From NCBI GenBank assembly GCA_002363155.1, contig DEWH01000019.1, forward strand, positions 82,029 to 146,028: a stretch of DNA of 64,000 bases, in the 5' to 3' direction. Positions 42,833 to 51,039 of this stretch are shown here, one piece after another. The DNA is from Ruminococcaceae bacterium UBA3215. Lineage in GTDB: Bacteria > Bacillota > Clostridia > Oscillospirales > Ruminococcaceae. The notes under the pieces are model-generated. The model had not been told where the DNA came from. It saw only the letters and a program-made list of their open reading frames with translations, and did not search any database. Position 1 is the stretch's first letter. Each line of letters opens with the position of its first letter. Both the position numbers and the translations under genes were made by a program.

Positions 42833-45148
42833 ATGAAATTCTCTGACGGCTTCTGGCTCAACAAACCCGGCTACAACGTAAACTTCGCAACCCAGGCATA
42901 TGAGATCTCCGCTGACGAAAAGTCCGTGACCGTATTCGCTACCGCATCGTGGATTCAGAACAGAGGGATGACTCTCGGCGGTCCCTGCCTTGAGATCACG
43001 TTCACTTCCACTCTCGAAAATTCGATCAAGGTCACTGTTGACCACTACAAGGGACAGGAAAGAAAAGGCCCCTCATTCGAGCTTTACGAAAATGCGGATT
43101 TCAAGCCCACAGTAAATAAGCTCGATAACGGCGGCTATGAGCTTATCTCCGGCAAGACCAAGGTAGTTATCGGCGCCGAGAAAGCCGCGTGGGACATAAA
43201 ATACTACTACGGCGACAGACTCCTCACAAAGCAGGGCTGGCGCACCACAAGCTATATAGAAGAATCCGTCCAGCGCACAGAAGCCCGTATGCTCGCAAAG
43301 AAAGGCGAGAACTTCTACGCTGACAGCGAGACCGATGACAACGCATATATGCGCGATATGTTCAATATCGCGGTAGGCGAGAACATTTACGGCTTCGGCG
43401 AGAAGTTCACCACTTTCGTCAAGAACGGTCAGACTGTTGAAGTCTGGAACAACGACGGCGGTACCTGCACCGAGCAGTCCTACAAATCCATACCGTTCTA
43501 TGTATCGTCGAAAGGCTACGGCTGCTTCGTCAACCACCCGGAAAAGGTGATGTTCGAGGTAGCGAGCGAGACGGTATCAAAGGTCGCGTTTGCAGTACAG
43601 GGTCAGCATCTCGAATACTTCGTTTTCGGCGGTGATACCATTGCCGATGTCATAAGCGTTTATACAGATCTTACAGGAAAGCCCGCACTCCCGCCCGCAT
43701 TCACATTCGGTCTCTGGCTCACGACATCATTCACCACCGACTATGACGAAAAGACCTGCTCTTTCTTCATAGACGAAATGGAGCGCAGAGATATCCCGCT
43801 TGAAGTGTTCCACTTCGACTGCTTCTGGATGAAGGAATACAGCTGGTGCGACTTTACATGGGATAAGAATATGTTCTCGGATCCTGCGGCAATGCTCGCA
43901 AGACTCAAGAAAAAGAACATCGAGATCTGCGTATGGATAAACCCCTACATCTCCCAGCGTTCCGCTATGTTTGACGAGGGCGTCAAGGGCGGCTTCTTCA
44001 TAAAGAAGAAGGACGGCTCCGTGTTCCAGGCGGATATGTGGCAGCCGGGAATGGCTATCGTTGACTTTACGAACCCCGCTGCCTGCGAATGGTACGCAGG
44101 TAAGCTCAGAAAGCTCTGTGAAATGGGCGTTGACGCGTTTAAGACCGACTTCGGCGAGAGAATCCCCACCGATGTGGTTTACTATGACGGCTCCGATCCC
44201 TACAAGATGCACAACTACTACACCTACCTTTACAACAGGACCGTGTTCAATGTGCTGAAAGAGTACTACGGCGAGAACAAGGCTTGTCTCTTCGCACGTT
44301 CCGCTACAGCCGGCGGTCAGAAGTTCCCCGTTCACTGGGGCGGCGACTGCTTCTCGAACTACGAGAGTATGTGGGAGACTATTCGCGGCGGACTGTCGCT
44401 CTGTATGTCCGGATTCGGCTTCTTCAGCCATGACATCTCCGGCTTCGAGGCACAGGGTACTCCCGATCTCTACAAGCGCTGGTCTGCATTCGGACTTATG
44501 TCCACCCATTCGAGACTGCACGGCAACAGCTCATACCGCGTTCCGTGGAACTTCGATGAGGAAAGCTGCGATGTTGTACGCCACTTCACCAAGCTCAAGG
44601 GAAGACTTATGCCCTATCTCTTCGCAAACGCTGTCAAGACCCATGAGACAGGCGTTCCGATGATGAGGGCAATGGCTGTGGATTACACGAATGACCCCGC
44701 TGTACTTTCCCTCGACAGGCAGTATATGCTGGGCGATTCGCTGCTGGTAGCTCCCGTATTCAACGAGGAAGGCACTGCCCAGTTCTATCTCCCCGATACC
44801 GGCGTATGGACGGATATCCAGACAGGCGAGGAGCTGGAAGGCGGCAAGTGGTATGAGAAGAAGTACGACTACTTCGGTATGCCTCTCTACGCGAAGCCGG
44901 GTTCGATCATCGCCTACGGCGATTTCAAGCGCAATTTCACCTACGACTACGCGGAAAACGCAAAGCTTGTCATTTACGGACTTGCAGACGGAAAGACGGC
45001 GGAATGCACGATATTCGACAGCGAAGCCAAGCCTGTCCTCAGAGTAAAGGCGGCAAGAAGCGGCAATACTATAACCGTCACCTCCGAGGGTGGAGCGAAG
45101 AACTTCACCGTTGAAAGCAAACAGGGTCTTAATGTGGTCATGGCTTGA
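42833..45148 (+). CDS. yicI: GH31 alpha-xylosidase (YicI type)
   Basis: 771 residues, matching YicI (772). N-terminal beta-sandwich beginning KFSDGFWLNKPGYNV, then the catalytic barrel with nucleophile Asp439 in AFKTDFGERIP and acid/base Asp505 in HWGGDCFS. Also present are FHFDCFWMKEYSWCDFTWD, which shapes the xylosyl-binding pocket, and HDISGFE. No signal peptide: it removes alpha-xylose from imported xyloglucan-type oligosaccharides such as isoprimeverose. Regulated by a LacI-type operator; an aquaporin gene follows by 35 bp and may share its transcript. Confidence 0.95.
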   Translation: MKFSDGFWLNKPGYNVNFATQAYEISADEKSVTVFATASWIQNRGMTLGGPCLEITFTSTLENSIKVTVDHYKGQERKGPSFELYENADFKPTVNKLDNGGYELISGKTKVVIGAEKAAWDIKYYYGDRLLTKQGWRTTSYIEESVQRTEARMLAKKGENFYADSETDDNAYMRDMFNIAVGENIYGFGEKFTTFVKNGQTVEVWNNDGGTCTEQSYKSIPFYVSSKGYGCFVNHPEKVMFEVASETVSKVAFAVQGQHLEYFVFGGDTIADVISVYTDLTGKPALPPAFTFGLWLTTSFTTDYDEKTCSFFIDEMERRDIPLEVFHFDCFWMKEYSWCDFTWDKNMFSDPAAMLARLKKKNIEICVWINPYISQRSAMFDEGVKGGFFIKKKDGSVFQADMWQPGMAIVDFTNPAACEWYAGKLRKLCEMGVDAFKTDFGERIPTDVVYYDGSDPYKMHNYYTYLYNRTVFNVLKEYYGENKACLFARSATAGGQKFPVHWGGDCFSNYESMWETIRGGLSLCMSGFGFFSHDISGFEAQGTPDLYKRWSAFGLMSTHSRLHGNSSYRVPWNFDEESCDVVRHFTKLKGRLMPYLFANAVKTHETGVPMMRAMAVDYTNDPAVLSLDRQYMLGDSLLVAPVFNEEGTAQFYLPDTGVWTDIQTGEELEGGKWYEKKYDYFGMPLYAKPGSIIAYGDFKRNFTYDYAENAKLVIYGLADGKTAECTIFDSEAKPVLRVKAARSGNTITVTSEGGAKNFTVESKQGLNVVMA

Positions 45149-45183
45149 CCGCATAAAATAAACAAAAAGGAAGGTATCCAAAA

Positions 45184-45873
45184 ATGAAGAAATTTATTGC
45201 TGAAATCATCGGCACCTGCGTTCTTGTAACGCTGGGCTGCGGCACCGCAATGCTCGTCGGCTGCGATGCTGCCAGCGGAGGCGGGTATATACTCACCGCC
45301 CTTGCATTCGGTCTCGTTATCGTCGGAATGGCTTACTGTGTAGGAAACATCTCCGGCTGCCACATCAACCCGGCTGTATCGCTTGGCGTGCTGATAAGCG
45401 GCGGTATGAGCGTGAAGGACTTCTTCATGTACATCGTTGCACAGTGCATAGGCGCATTCGCAGGTTCCGGCATTCTCGCTGCGATATTCGGTCTCGGCGG
45501 AGTTGAGGACAAGACAGGCGGCTTCGGCGCGAACGGTCTTGCAGGCGTTAACGACAATGCGATCGCGGGACTTATCGTTGAGGTAGTTCTCACATTCGTA
45601 TTCGTTCTCACTATCCTCGGCGTGACTTCCAAGAAGGCAGGCCACGGCTCCTTCGGCGGACTTGTTATCGGTCTTACTCTTACTCTCGTTCACATTCTCG
45701 GTATCGGTCTTACCGGTACTTCCGTAAACCCTGCAAGAAGCATTGCTCCCGCTGTATTTGCAGCTATCAATGGCAACGGCGCACCCCTCGCATCGCTCTG
45801 GGTATTCATCGTAGGCCCCCTTGTAGGTGCAGCTCTTGCCGCAGTAGTTTACAAGTTCCTCGAAAAGGAATGA
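45184..45873 (+). CDS. MIP-family aquaporin (AqpZ-like)
   Basis: 229 residues, six helices and two half-helices with NPA boxes: SGCHINPAVSLG and GTSVNPARSIAP. The Arg after the second NPA belongs to the selectivity filter; the short length and lack of the glycerol-facilitator Asp (NPARD) point to a water channel rather than GlpF. Why it lies behind an alpha-xylosidase gene is unclear; osmotic balance during sugar uptake is a guess. Ribosome site AGGAAGG. Confidence 0.9.
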   Translation: MKKFIAEIIGTCVLVTLGCGTAMLVGCDAASGGGYILTALAFGLVIVGMAYCVGNISGCHINPAVSLGVLISGGMSVKDFFMYIVAQCIGAFAGSGILAAIFGLGGVEDKTGGFGANGLAGVNDNAIAGLIVEVVLTFVFVLTILGVTSKKAGHGSFGGLVIGLTLTLVHILGIGLTGTSVNPARSIAPAVFAAINGNGAPLASLWVFIVGPLVGAALAAVVYKFLEKE

Positions 45874-45898
45874 TAATCTAAACATCTCAGATACTCTG

Positions 45899-45926
45899 AC
45901 CGGCACTGCAGTGCGGTGCCGGTTAA
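45899..45926 (+). other. Hairpin between aquaporin and cheY-like genes
   Basis: ACCGGCAC pairs with GTGCCGGT; the following sequence is TAAAGGAAGG, the ribosome site of the next gene. Could be a weak terminator or an element masking the site. Confidence 0.45.
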
Positions 45927-45941
45927 AGGAAGGAAACCGCT

Positions 45942-46316
45942 ATGAAGATTTCGGATATAACCGTTATGATCTGTGACGATTCCCCGCTGGTGATAAAAAA
46001 GACCGGCAATGTACTGCGAAAGATAGGCATAAACAGCATTATCACCGCTTCTGACGGTGAAGAAGCCGTCACACAGTACAAAAGCTCAAAACCCGATCTT
46101 GTATTTATGGATATAGTAATGCCGAAAAAGACGGGGCTTGATGCACTTCGCGAGATACGGGGGTATGACCCGGACTCAAAGGTAGTTATGGCATCGACGA
46201 TAGGTACTCAGAGCAATCTTATCGCCGCTATAAAGGAAGGGGCATTCGAGTTCCTCCAGAAGCCGATAAAAGAAGAAGACATACTCAAGGTCATAAACCG
46301 TATGTTAAAGGAATAA
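45942..46316 (+). CDS. CheY-like single-domain response regulator
   Basis: 124 residues, a receiver domain only. Acidic pocket Asp12-Asp13, phospho-acceptor Asp57 in VFMDIVMP, Ser/Thr in ASTIG (84-88) and Lys107 in FLQKPIKEED are all in place. Such proteins act by binding partners, as CheY binds the motor. It is followed after 10 bp by a gene whose product has a CheX-like half, so the pair may be a signal protein with its own phosphatase. No histidine kinase nearby. Confidence 0.93.
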   Translation: MKISDITVMICDDSPLVIKKTGNVLRKIGINSIITASDGEEAVTQYKSSKPDLVFMDIVMPKKTGLDALREIRGYDPDSKVVMASTIGTQSNLIAAIKEGAFEFLQKPIKEEDILKVINRMLKE

Positions 46317-46326
46317 GGGGGAACTT

Positions 46327-47202
46327 ATGTACACACAGTTATTTGGACATTACCTTCTGAACAACGGAATTATCGGTGCCGACGAACTGCATGCAGCACT
46401 TACCGCGCTCACAAGGATAAAGGTGAAGCTCGGAGCGGCGGCGATCGATGCCGGGTATATGAGCGCCGAGCAGGTAGAAGAAGTCCACGAGATACAGCAC
46501 ACCATCGACAAGCGTTTCGGGGCGATAGCTGTAGAAAAGGGATATCTTACCGATGAGCAGGCAAGAAGCCTGCTGTCGCGCCAGAAGAACTCGAACCTTG
46601 TACTCGGACAGGCTCTCATAGATTTCGGTTTTATCACGAACAAGCAGTTTGAAGATGCCCTTAATGACTACAAGCGCAAAGCATCTCTGATAAACGGCGA
46701 AACTGAAGAAGAGCGTATGGAGAACGAGATGATCGGCATACTCGGCATCAATGATATGCCGGACAAGGAGTTCTACGCAGATTACATACTGCTGTTTATC
46801 CGCAACCTCATAAGGTTCCTCGGTGATGATTTCTCGTTTTCGGGCGTTTCGCGCAACGTGACAGTTTCGATGAACTATGCCTGCGTGCAGGAGATCACCG
46901 GTCCGCTGTCGGCTACAGCCGCAATAGGCGGGACCGAGCATGGATTTGTGGGTATTGCCGCACGTTATTCCGGTGAAGAGCTGAACGAGACAGACGGTTA
47001 TACCAAAGCCTGCGTCGGCGAACTTCTCAATCTTCAGAACGGTCTTTTTGCGGTAAATATGTCAAATACAAAGAATGAAGAACTGGGACTTTTGCCGCAG
47101 GAGTCGTTTGAAAAGTATATGATAAACATTCCCGAAAACGGGATCTGTGTCAGTCTTAGCTTTTCTTTCGGCGATATCAAGATCGCGGTTGTAAAGCACT
47201 GA
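46327..47202 (+). CDS. MshEN-like c-di-GMP-binding repeats fused to a CheX/CheC-like domain
   Basis: 291 residues, not identified with a named family. The first 118 residues contain three repeats in the spacing of the MshEN cyclic-di-GMP motif: 34-57 (KLGAAAIDAGYMSAEQVEEV...Q57), 63-86 (RFGAIAVEKGYLTDEQARSL...Q86) and 92-115 (VLGQALIDFGFITNKQFEDA). A linker (120-145) leads to about 145 residues with the alternating pattern of CheX/CheC phosphatases (GFVGIAARYSGEEL, then ACVGELLNLQNGLFAVNMSN). Overlap of roles with the receiver 10 bp upstream suggests that cyclic di-GMP controls dephosphorylation of that receiver. Assignments are by eye. Confidence 0.6.
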   Translation: MYTQLFGHYLLNNGIIGADELHAALTALTRIKVKLGAAAIDAGYMSAEQVEEVHEIQHTIDKRFGAIAVEKGYLTDEQARSLLSRQKNSNLVLGQALIDFGFITNKQFEDALNDYKRKASLINGETEEERMENEMIGILGINDMPDKEFYADYILLFIRNLIRFLGDDFSFSGVSRNVTVSMNYACVQEITGPLSATAAIGGTEHGFVGIAARYSGEELNETDGYTKACVGELLNLQNGLFAVNMSNTKNEELGLLPQESFEKYMINIPENGICVSLSFSFGDIKIAVVKH

Positions 47203-47222
47203 GCAGTAATTTTCACAATAAC

Positions 47223-47258
47223 AAGAGGGACTCCGGGTTTGTCGGAGTCCCTCTTTTC
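47223..47258 (+). terminator. Terminator of the cheY-like operon
   Basis: AAGAGGGACTCCG pairs with CGGAGTCCCTCTTTT. Confidence 0.9.
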
Positions 47259-47275
47259 ATGCAAAGCTAAATTAG

Positions 47276-47373
47276 TATCTATCCGCAGACAAAACAAGTA
47301 ATTTCGTCACGATTCAGATATGCGCGCAGAGCGCGCTCCACAATTGTGCATTGTGCATTGTGCATTGTGAATT
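47276..47373 (+). repeat. Intergenic repeat family C
   Basis: Nearly identical to 16081-16181: ACAAGTAATTTCGTCACGAT, CAGATATGCGCGCAGAGCGC, then ATTGTGC x3. It ends 3 bp from the metA stop codon. Confidence 0.8.
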
Positions 47374-47376
47374 TGT

Positions 47377-48309
47377 CTATATTTCCAGCGGAGGCATCTT
47401 TGAAAGATCGAACGGAGTCTCCTGGTAAACGCAGAAATTGAGCCAGTTCGAGTACAGCAGGCTTGCGGCTGTACGCCAGATGAACGGAGGTGTCTGTGAC
47501 GGGTCATCGCCGGGAAAGTAGCCGTAGGGAAGATCAACATCTGTTATACCCTTGCCCATATCGCGGAGATACTCGTTTTTCAGCGTCTCGCGGTCATATT
47601 CGCCGTGACCGGTAATGAATATCTGGCGGTTCGTCTTATCCGCGACAGCATAAACTCCGGCAAGATCTGAATACGCAAGAAGCTGAAGCTTCGGGCATGC
47701 AAGGATATCTTCCTTTCTTACCTCGGAATGGCGGGAATGCGGTACATAGAACGTATCATCAAATCCCTTGAACAGCGGGTGGTTTTCCACAAGTATCTTG
47801 TGCGGGAAAACGCCGAACATCTTCCTGTCAAGCGTATATTTCGGTATTCCATAGTGATAATAAAGCGCGGCGAAAGCTCCCCAGCAGATATGGACGCATG
47901 AGAAAGCGTGTGACTTGGACCATTCCATTATCATGCAAAGCTCGTCCCAGTATGTCACGTCCTCAAACTCGTACTTCTCCACCGGAGCACCCGTGATTAT
48001 GAGCGCATCGAAATATTCGTCCTTGATCTCCGCGAACGTCTTGTAGAAGTTCATAAGATGCTCTGCGGCGGTATGCCGGGAAGTATGCGTTTCCGTGCGC
48101 AGGAGGGTGATATCTACCTGCAGGGGTGTGTTGCTCATAAGGCGAAGAAGCTGTGTCTCCGTCTCTATCTTCTTCGGCATAAGGTTGAAGATCGCTGCTT
48201 TAAGCGGGCGGATATCCTGCTGTAAAGCACGCTCGGCAGGCATTACAAATATATTCTCGCTGATAAGCGTGGAATACGCCGGCAGATTGCTCGGAATGTT
48301 TATTGGCAT
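47377..48309 (-). CDS. metA: Homoserine O-acetyltransferase (MetA family)
   Basis: 310 residues, standard length. Catalytic Cys142 in HICWGAF and the His-Glu pair in TGHGEYDR are present. The acyl-specificity position 111 is Glu (GAPVEKYEFEDVTYW); in this family Gly111 favours succinyl-CoA and Glu111 acetyl-CoA, so the product is probably O-acetylhomoserine. It starts the methionine branch of the pathway. Ribosome site CAGGAGA; own promoter. No SAM or T-box leader is evident in the ~40-nt leader. Confidence 0.95.
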   Translation of the reverse strand: MPINIPSNLPAYSTLISENIFVMPAERALQQDIRPLKAAIFNLMPKKIETETQLLRLMSNTPLQVDITLLRTETHTSRHTAAEHLMNFYKTFAEIKDEYFDALIITGAPVEKYEFEDVTYWDELCMIMEWSKSHAFSCVHICWGAFAALYYHYGIPKYTLDRKMFGVFPHKILVENHPLFKGFDDTFYVPHSRHSEVRKEDILACPKLQLLAYSDLAGVYAVADKTNRQIFITGHGEYDRETLKNEYLRDMGKGITDVDLPYGYFPGDDPSQTPPFIWRTAASLLYSNWLNFCVYQETPFDLSKMPPLEI

Positions 48310-48351
48310 ATTTTTATCTCCTGTATCATTGTTCTTTCTGTATAATACTTT

Positions 48352-48380
48352 ATTATATCATATTTCAGACGATAAATCAA
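48352..48380 (-). promoter_or_regulatory. Promoter of metA
   Basis: Minus strand TTGATT, 17 bp, TATAAT; the leader is only about 40 nt, too short for a riboswitch. Confidence 0.75.
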
Positions 48381-48448
48381 TGCTTTTTTCAACTGCCGGC
48401 TCTCTTTTTTGCAAAAATGCGAAGAATATAAAAAATTTTGAAAAACTC

Positions 48449-48477
48449 TTGACAAATCAAGAAAAGTGTGGTATTAT
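48449..48477 (+). promoter_or_regulatory. Promoter of the tRNA pair
   Basis: TTGACA (48449), 17 bp, TATTAT (48472), 18 bp before the first tRNA. Confidence 0.85.
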
Positions 48478-48494
48478 TAATAGGCGTTAAAAAT

Positions 48495-48568
48495 GCGGGT
48501 GTAGTTCAATGGTAGAATGTCAGCCTTCCAAGCTGAACACGTGGGTTCGATTCCCATCACCCGCTCCA
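48495..48568 (+). tRNA. tRNA-Gly (anticodon TCC)
   Basis: GCGGGTG pairs with CACCCGC; D arm AGTTCAATGGTAGAAT; anticodon stem TCAGC/GCTGA with loop CTTCCAA; T arm GTGGGTTCGATTCCCATC. CCA is encoded. Confidence 0.97.
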
Positions 48569-48605
48569 TTTATTCCGGCATCTGCCGCTTTTTTTATAGC
48601 TATCT

Positions 48606-48680
<75 letters not shown>

Positions 48681-48682
<2 letters not shown>

Positions 48683-48966
48683 GCGGGGAACGCCCCGCGG
48701 CGAATCCCGTCTCGGGTTATCCGGGACGGGGTATTTTTCTGCCTCGCTGCCCGGAGTAAATATCTAAAGCGTTCGACAGAGACAGGCGCGGAGTCCGCGC
48801 TGACAATCCGCCCACAGATTCTTCTGCGGGCGGATTTTTGTGTCGTATCACACAAGTTTTGCAAAAATCCAAAGTGTTCGTCGCAGACAGCGGGGAACGC
48901 CCCGCGGCGAATCCCGTCTCGGGTTTTACCTGAGGCGGGATATTTTTCTGCCTCGCTGTCCGGAGT
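48681..48966 (+). repeat. Three tandem hairpin-plus-terminator units after the tRNAs
   Basis: Units start near 48681, 48783 and 48888. Each has a first palindrome (GCGGGGAACGCCCCGC in units 1 and 3, GCGCGGAGTCCGCGC in unit 2) and a terminator hairpin with T run (48704-48739, 48805-48841, 48911-48947). A linker resembling AAAGYGTTCG precedes units 2 and 3. Units 1 and 3 are about 80% alike; unit 2 keeps the stems with different bases. The remaining region to 49140 holds nothing recognised. Confidence 0.8.
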
Positions 48967-49157
48967 GCAGATATACTTTCTGTACGGTAATTCTTACGAT
49001 AATTATACCATACTGCGGGAAAAGGTCAATCGTCAGAAAAGAGGAAAAGAGCCGTTGCTAATTGAAACAGCACTGTTTGGACTTTGCCATCGGTATAAAA
49101 TGAAGTATTATTTGTGCAATATGCGCATCACTTGAATATAATTTTATGCAGTCCTCC

Positions 49158-49243
49158 AAAGTTGTAATGCGTCTATTGACAACTTTGCAATCGCATGATA
49201 TACTAATGTCAGAAAGTTGAAACATAAATGTTTACAACTTTAC
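49158..49243. promoter_or_regulatory. Two AAAGTTGT dyads around the promoter, probable Rrf2 operators
   Basis: Dyad 1, 49158-49187: AAAGTTGTAAT ... ATTGACAACTTT spans the -35 box. Dyad 2, 49213-49242: AAAGTTGAAACAT then ATGTTTACAACTTT lies just after the start of transcription. The Rrf2 regulator encoded second in the operon is the natural ligand (inference). Confidence 0.7.
49176..49204 (+). promoter_or_regulatory. Promoter of the Rrf2/macrodomain/sirtuin operon
   Basis: TTGACA (49176), 17 bp, TATACT (49199). Confidence 0.85.
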
Positions 49244-49282
49244 AAAACACCATAATCATGATATAATCAGGAGGTACTTATT

Positions 49283-49912
49283 ATGAAAATCGCAGTAGTT
49301 TGTGCAAACGGTAAGGCAGGTCAGCTCATCGTGAAAGAGGCTGTAAACAGAGGGTTTGACGTTACCGCAGTTGTCAAGGGCGAGAACAAGTCCGCTGCTC
49401 AGAACGTTATCGTGAAAGACCTGTTCGACCTGACCGCAGCAGACCTCACGGGCTTTGATGCTGTTGTGGACGCTTTCGGCGCATGGACACCCGAAACACT
49501 TCCTCAGCACTCCACATCACTTGCTCACCTGTGCGACATTCTTTCGGGAACTGACACAAGACTTCTCGTTGTCGGCGGTGCAGGAAGTTTGTATGTAAAC
49601 AAAGAGCATACCGCCTGTGTTTCTGACGGTGCTGATTTCCCCGAAGTTTTCAAGCCGCTGGCTTCTGCTATGGCAAAGGCGCTTGGCGAACTCCGTCAGA
49701 GAAATGACGTAAAGTGGACTTACATCAGCCCCGCAGGAGATTTTCAGGCTGAAGGCGAGCGCACGGGCAAGTACATTCTCGCAGGCGAGGAGCTGACGCT
49801 CAACTCTAAGGGCGAGAGCATTATCAGCTATGCGGATTATGCTGTTGCTATGGTGGACGAGATCGAAAAAGGCGGTCACATCGGGCAGCGTATCAGCGTG
49901 GTAAGAGAGTAA
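49283..49912 (+). CDS. NAD(P)-binding oxidoreductase, YwnB/NmrA-like
   Basis: 209 residues, an atypical short-chain dehydrogenase fold. Nucleotide loop VVCANGKAGQLIVKEAVNRG replaces the usual GxxGxxG with NGKAG. VVDAFGAWTP and LLVVGGAGSLYVNKEH match the YwnB-like group, with no obvious catalytic Tyr-Lys pair. Relatives sense or use NAD(P)H, often with an Rrf2 regulator encoded alongside, as in Bacillus ywnA/ywnB. First gene of a five-gene operon; the GGAGG site is strong. Confidence 0.82.
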   Translation: MKIAVVCANGKAGQLIVKEAVNRGFDVTAVVKGENKSAAQNVIVKDLFDLTAADLTGFDAVVDAFGAWTPETLPQHSTSLAHLCDILSGTDTRLLVVGGAGSLYVNKEHTACVSDGADFPEVFKPLASAMAKALGELRQRNDVKWTYISPAGDFQAEGERTGKYILAGEELTLNSKGESIISYADYAVAMVDEIEKGGHIGQRISVVRE

Positions 49913-49929
49913 GAAAGAGATGAATATCT

Positions 49930-50367
49930 ATGCAGATAACAAGTAAATTCACAGCGGCGGTGCATATCCTTGCCTGTATCGACATTTTCGGCGATCAGAT
50001 GAGAGTGACCAGCGATTTTCTGTCGGGCAGCACAGGGGTAAATGCGGTGATAGTCCGTAATGTTCTCGGACAGCTTCGCACGGCAGGTATAGTCGAAACA
50101 CGTCAGGGCAGCGGCGGCGCACACCTTGCAAAAGCACTTGATGAAATAACGCTGTACGATATTTACAAGGCGGTTGACTGCGTAGATGATGAGGGATTGT
50201 TCCACTTCCATGAGAACCCAAATGCTGAATGTCCTGTGGGGCGAAATATCCACAAGGCTATGGACGGAAGGCTTGAATCGGCGCAGGCGGCTCTTGAAAA
50301 CGAGCTGAAAAGCACGACTCTTGCACAAGTTGTCTCTGACACACGAAATTTAATTGACGAGGAATAA
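49930..50367 (+). CDS. Rrf2-family transcriptional regulator (YwnA-like)
   Basis: 145 residues. Winged helix in the first 80 residues: TSKFTAAVHILACI, NAVIVRNVLGQLRTAGIVET and the wing QGSGGAHLA. A dimerisation helix ends the protein. IscR/NsrR-type cluster binding needs three Cys in the loop after the wing; only one (ECPVG) is present there, so it is probably a cluster-free regulator sensing a thiol or redox signal. Likely autoregulates through the AAAGTTGT dyads upstream. Confidence 0.88.
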   Translation: MQITSKFTAAVHILACIDIFGDQMRVTSDFLSGSTGVNAVIVRNVLGQLRTAGIVETRQGSGGAHLAKALDEITLYDIYKAVDCVDDEGLFHFHENPNAECPVGRNIHKAMDGRLESAQAALENELKSTTLAQVVSDTRNLIDEE

Positions 50368-50417
50368 AATGAGAGTGTGCTGAAAACATCGGCACACTCT
50401 TTCCATAGGAGGACAAT

Positions 50418-51035
50418 ATGACAGCGAATGATTATCTGAGATTTATCGTGGACGTGATACACTCAACCGTTGTAGCAACAGTGGACAGCGAAGGTCTGCC
50501 CGTGACCTGTGTGATCGACATGATGTATGCAGACGAGAACGGACTGTACTTTCTCACCGCAAAGGGAAAGAACTTCTATCAGCGGTTAAAGGACAAGGGC
50601 TATCTTGCACTTTCGGGAAAAAAGGGAGAGGACACCATGAGCTGTACGGCTGTTTCTGTCCGTGGCAAGGTCAGGGAGTTAGGCTCTGATATGCTCCCTC
50701 TGCTGTTTGAGAACAATTCCTATATGTTTGAAATCTATCCCACCGAGGAAAGCCGCAAGGCGCTCACAGTGTTTCAGATCTATGAGGGCAGCGGAGAGTG
50801 GTTCGACCTGTCAAAGAAGCCTATCGAGCGTGACAGCTTCACATTCGGCGGTGCAGAGATCAGGGCGAGCGGATATTTCGTGACCGATGATTGCATCGGG
50901 TGCGGTTCATGTCTGAGCGACTGTCCGCAGAGCTGTATCGAACTGAAAGAAAAAGCTATTATCCGTCAGGAAAACTGTCTGCATTGCGGGAATTGTGCGG
51001 AGGTCTGTCCTGTAGGGGCAGTTGTAAGGAGATGA
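50418..51035 (+). CDS. FMN-binding split-barrel (PNPOx-like) fused to a 2[4Fe-4S] ferredoxin
   Basis: 205 residues. The first 130 form a pyridoxamine-phosphate-oxidase-like flavin barrel (MYADENGLYFLTAKGKNFYQ and LSGKKGEDTMSC). The rest is a ferredoxin with Cys159, 162, 165, 169 and Cys187, 190, 193, 197. Such fusions pass electrons between ferredoxin-type centres and flavin; substrate unknown. Its place between an Rrf2 regulator and the macrodomain/sirtuin pair makes it a candidate target or partner of reversible ADP-ribosylation. The macrodomain gene follows after 4 bp. Confidence 0.87.
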   Translation: MTANDYLRFIVDVIHSTVVATVDSEGLPVTCVIDMMYADENGLYFLTAKGKNFYQRLKDKGYLALSGKKGEDTMSCTAVSVRGKVRELGSDMLPLLFENNSYMFEIYPTEESRKALTVFQIYEGSGEWFDLSKKPIERDSFTFGGAEIRASGYFVTDDCIGCGSCLSDCPQSCIELKEKAIIRQENCLHCGNCAEVCPVGAVVRR

Positions 51036-51039
51036 GCGT

